A DNA stretch of 11,947 bases from positions 1 through 11,947 of the forward strand of contig JADFGH010000020.1 in the NCBI GenBank assembly GCA_022567775.1, given 5' to 3'. Under the pieces are notes generated by a model. It saw only the letters and a program-made list of their open reading frames with translations, was not told the origin of the DNA and made no database searches. A program made the position numbers and the translations under genes. Positions within the stretch are counted from its first letter, which is position 1. Each line of letters opens with the position of its first letter. The stretch comes from Pseudomonadota bacterium (lineage in GTDB: Bacteria; Pseudomonadota; Gammaproteobacteria; Steroidobacterales; Woeseiaceae). Positions 9,934-11,947 of the stretch are shown here, piece after piece.

Positions 9934-11841
9934 ATGAGTCTCATTTCGCCCATCAAGGACCATTATTTCGAGAAGCGGCTGTTTGTTTCCCGCATTATCC
10001 TCGCAGTCGCCATCATGGTCCTGCTGCTCGGCATAATAGTCGCACGACTGGTGCAGTTGCAGATCCGCGAATACGACTTCTTTGCGGAAAAATCACAGGG
10101 CAACCGGGTGCGCATCGAAGCGCTGCCACCGACACGCGGACTAATATTCGACCGCCGAGGGCGGATTCTTGCCGAGAACCTGCCCGCTTATCAGCTCGAA
10201 CTCATCCCGGAACAGGTGCCGGACCTTAAACGTACGCTTGCCCGCCTTGCGGAATTAGGCCTGATCCGGAGTGAGGACATCCCGCGCTTTAACGGATTGA
10301 GTCAGACGGGTCCTCGTTTCAAGCCCATCACGCTGCGTTTTCGTCTGACGGATGATGAGATCGCGATTTTTGCGAATCAACGGCCAAGATTCCCCGGCGT
10401 CGACTTTCAACCGCGATTGGTGCGTCACTATCCTGACGGCGATCTGACAGCGCATGTGATCGGCTACGTTGGAGCGCTGAGCACGGCCGACCTCGAGCGA
10501 CTGGATGCTGCGGCCTACGCCGGCACCTCGCAAACGGGCAAGACTGCCGTCGAGCATTTCAACGAAAGCATGTTGTACGGCAAAGTCGGGTTCCGCCAGG
10601 TTGTCACCAACGCGCGGGGCCGCCAGGTCCCGGCCGAGGCACGGGATATTGCCGGGTCCTTGCTCGAGGGCGAGGCGCCAACACCGGGACACAATCTGTA
10701 CCTCAGTATTGATCTCGATCTGCAGAGAGTTGCCACTGAGGCCCTCGCGGGAAAACGGGGCGCCATTGTGGCCATCGATCCGAACAACGGCGAAATCCTG
10801 GCCCTCGTTAGTGCGCCGTCTTTCGATCCCAACGCATTCGCGACCGGTATGAGCCGAAGCGAGTTCAACGTATTGCAAAACAACGAAGATCGCCCGCTGT
10901 TCAATCGCGCCGTCATGGGAAGCTATCCACCAGGATCGACAATCAAGCCAATGATTTCGCTGGCTGCACTTGAGACTGGCGCAACCAATCTGACCCGGCG
11001 CACCGTTTGTATTGGTTATTACAGCTTGCCAGGCAGTACACATCGTTATCGCGACTGGAAACCGGGAGGTCATGGCGAGGTCGACCTGCACGACGCGATT
11101 TCTCAATCCTGTGACGTCTACTTTTACGAAATCAGCCGTAACATCGGTATCGACCGTATGCATTACTACCTGGACCAGTTCGGACTGGGCAAGGAAACCG
11201 GCCTCGATATGGTTGATGAAGCGGACGGCCTGGTGCCATCCCGCGCGTGGAAGAGGCAGGCCTTCCGCAATCGTGCCGACCAGGTGTGGTTCCCCGGAGA
11301 AACCGTCATCGCGTCCATCGGCCAGGGTTACATGCTCGCATCGCCGTTGCAGCTCGCAAATGCTACCGCGGCGCTTGCGGCGCGGGGCAAGCGCTTTACG
11401 CCGCACCTGGTCGCTGCATTCGAGGATCCGCTGACCGGCAGGCGTACGTTAATCGCGCCGGAACGGCTTCCTGATGTGAATATCAAAAACGACTTTTTCT
11501 GGGACAGCGTCCTGTCCGCCATGCACGACGTCATGCAAAGTAACACCGGCACCGCTCGAGCCGCTGGACGCGGCGCGCCCTACCAGATGGCCGGCAAGAG
11601 CGGTACCTCTCAGGTTATTTCCATTTCACAGGACGAGGAGTACGACGAGGAGCAGATCGACGAGCGGCTCAGGGACCATGCACTCTTTATTTCCTTTGCA
11701 CCGTTTGATAATCCGCGCATCGCAGTCGCGGTCATCGTCGAGAACGGGGCCAGCGGCAGCCGTGTCGCAGCACCGATCGCTCGCGCCATTATGGATGAAT
11801 ACCTCGGCATAAATGCCGGAGTGGATGCCGATGCGCTTTAG
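9934..11841 (+). CDS. mrdA: Penicillin-binding protein 2, elongasome D,D-transpeptidase
   Basis: PBP2 cross-links new peptidoglycan during side-wall growth, together with RodA. It has 635 residues from the ATG at 9934 (E. coli 633). Seen: a short cytoplasmic N terminus; one membrane anchor at about 18-40 (ILAVAIMVLLLGIIVARLV); the pedestal domain beginning LPPTRGLIFDRRGRILAEN; and the transpeptidase domain with all three active-site motifs: SxxK as Ser335-Thr-Ile-Lys338 (YPPGSTIKP), SxD as Ser392-Cys-Asp394 (SQSCDVYFYE) and KSGT at 555-558 (AGKSGTSQV). The loop after KSGT is strongly acidic (QDEEYDEEQIDE) but matches the length seen in relatives. A GTG at 9904 would add 10 residues and overlap mreD; the ATG fits the family better. 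There is no clear Shine-Dalgarno sequence, so coupling to mreD is likely. rodA follows with an 11-nt overlap. Confidence 0.97.
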   Translation: MSLISPIKDHYFEKRLFVSRIILAVAIMVLLLGIIVARLVQLQIREYDFFAEKSQGNRVRIEALPPTRGLIFDRRGRILAENLPAYQLELIPEQVPDLKRTLARLAELGLIRSEDIPRFNGLSQTGPRFKPITLRFRLTDDEIAIFANQRPRFPGVDFQPRLVRHYPDGDLTAHVIGYVGALSTADLERLDAAAYAGTSQTGKTAVEHFNESMLYGKVGFRQVVTNARGRQVPAEARDIAGSLLEGEAPTPGHNLYLSIDLDLQRVATEALAGKRGAIVAIDPNNGEILALVSAPSFDPNAFATGMSRSEFNVLQNNEDRPLFNRAVMGSYPPGSTIKPMISLAALETGATNLTRRTVCIGYYSLPGSTHRYRDWKPGGHGEVDLHDAISQSCDVYFYEISRNIGIDRMHYYLDQFGLGKETGLDMVDEADGLVPSRAWKRQAFRNRADQVWFPGETVIASIGQGYMLASPLQLANATAALAARGKRFTPHLVAAFEDPLTGRRTLIAPERLPDVNIKNDFFWDSVLSAMHDVMQSNTGTARAAGRGAPYQMAGKSGTSQVISISQDEEYDEEQIDERLRDHALFISFAPFDNPRIAVAVIVENGASGSRVAAPIARAIMDEYLGINAGVDADAL

Positions 11842-11947
11842 TGATGAGTCACAACTGTTCGAGCGCAGAGCGGCACCGCTGAGTGATCTCGCGCGAGTCA
11901 TGCGGAGGCTCAATATCGATGGTCCGCTGCTCGCTGCGCTGTTGCTG
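11831..11947 (+). CDS. rodA: RodA, SEDS-family peptidoglycan glycosyltransferase, N-terminal fragment (cut by the right edge)
   Basis: RodA is the polytopic SEDS glycosyltransferase that polymerises glycan strands with PBP2. Only the first 39 codons are present: a polar stretch of about 25 residues, then LNIDGPLLAALLL, the beginning of the first membrane helix. E. coli RodA has a similar Leu-Asp before its first helix. The name rests mainly on position right after mrdA, the usual partner order, and on this hydrophobic start. I chose the ATG at 11831 because a GGAG site lies 9 nt upstream (11818-11821). An ATG at 11825 is in frame but too close to that site, and an ATG at 11900 would remove the polar leader. 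The 11-nt overlap with mrdA suggests coupling. Confidence 0.85.
   Translation, partial: MRFSDESQLFERRAAPLSDLARVMRRLNIDGPLLAALLL

Noticed and set aside
10255..11406. Long minus-strand open frame (383 codons) antisense to mrdA
   Set aside because: It lies wholly inside mrdA, which has all its active-site motifs, and its translation shows no recognisable domain. Long antisense frames are common in GC-rich genes.
11844..11882. ATG at 11844 as the rodA start
   Set aside because: This frame stops after 12 codons. The frame beginning at 11831 stays open and enters a hydrophobic helix.

Overview
The window is a compact, gene-dense stretch of a gammaproteobacterial chromosome. MreB, GatA, GatB, Hsp33 and PBP2 all read as close relatives of the Escherichia coli or Pseudomonas type. 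The gene order gatCAB divergent from mreBCD-mrdA-rodA is typical of non-enteric Gammaproteobacteria. GC content is moderate to high and nearly every base is coding. No mobile element, CRISPR array, rRNA or tRNA was seen. A more exact taxon cannot be read from this sequence alone.

Bases 1-3107, minus strand: a methionine / one-carbon operon, transcribed right to left. It holds a fused ArsR-type DNA-binding and SAM-dependent methyltransferase protein, then metF (5,10-methylenetetrahydrofolate reductase, TAATG overlap), then the start of metH (cobalamin-dependent methionine synthase), which runs off the left edge. MetF makes the methyl-THF that MetH uses to methylate homocysteine. The first gene is probably the operon's own regulator. 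Just upstream of its start codon is an AT-rich, nearly perfect 24-bp palindrome (3110-3133) that looks like an autoregulatory operator.

Bases 3228-7312, minus strand: gatC-gatA-gatB-hslO, tightly packed (2-nt gap, 4-nt overlap, 4-nt gap). GatCAB is the glutamine-dependent amidotransferase that corrects misacylated Glu-tRNA(Gln) and/or Asp-tRNA(Asn). hslO encodes the redox-activated chaperone Hsp33. Three of these four genes appear to use non-ATG starts (GTG, TTG, GTG).

Bases 7313-7447: a 135-bp divergent promoter region. The best candidate gatC and mreB promoters interleave on opposite strands.

Bases 7448-11947, plus strand: mreB-mreC-mreD-mrdA-rodA, the rod-shape elongasome. It comprises the actin-like filament, the periplasmic scaffold, the membrane partner, the PBP2 transpeptidase and the start of the RodA glycosyltransferase, which is cut by the right edge. 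The spacing (45 nt, 8-nt overlap, 4 nt, 11-nt overlap) indicates one transcript.

Most of the window is ordinary conserved housekeeping sequence. The part most worth a second look is the ArsR-methyltransferase fusion with its start-proximal palindrome, a plausible SAM/SAH-responsive switch for the methionine cycle. I found no sign of an entirely new system.
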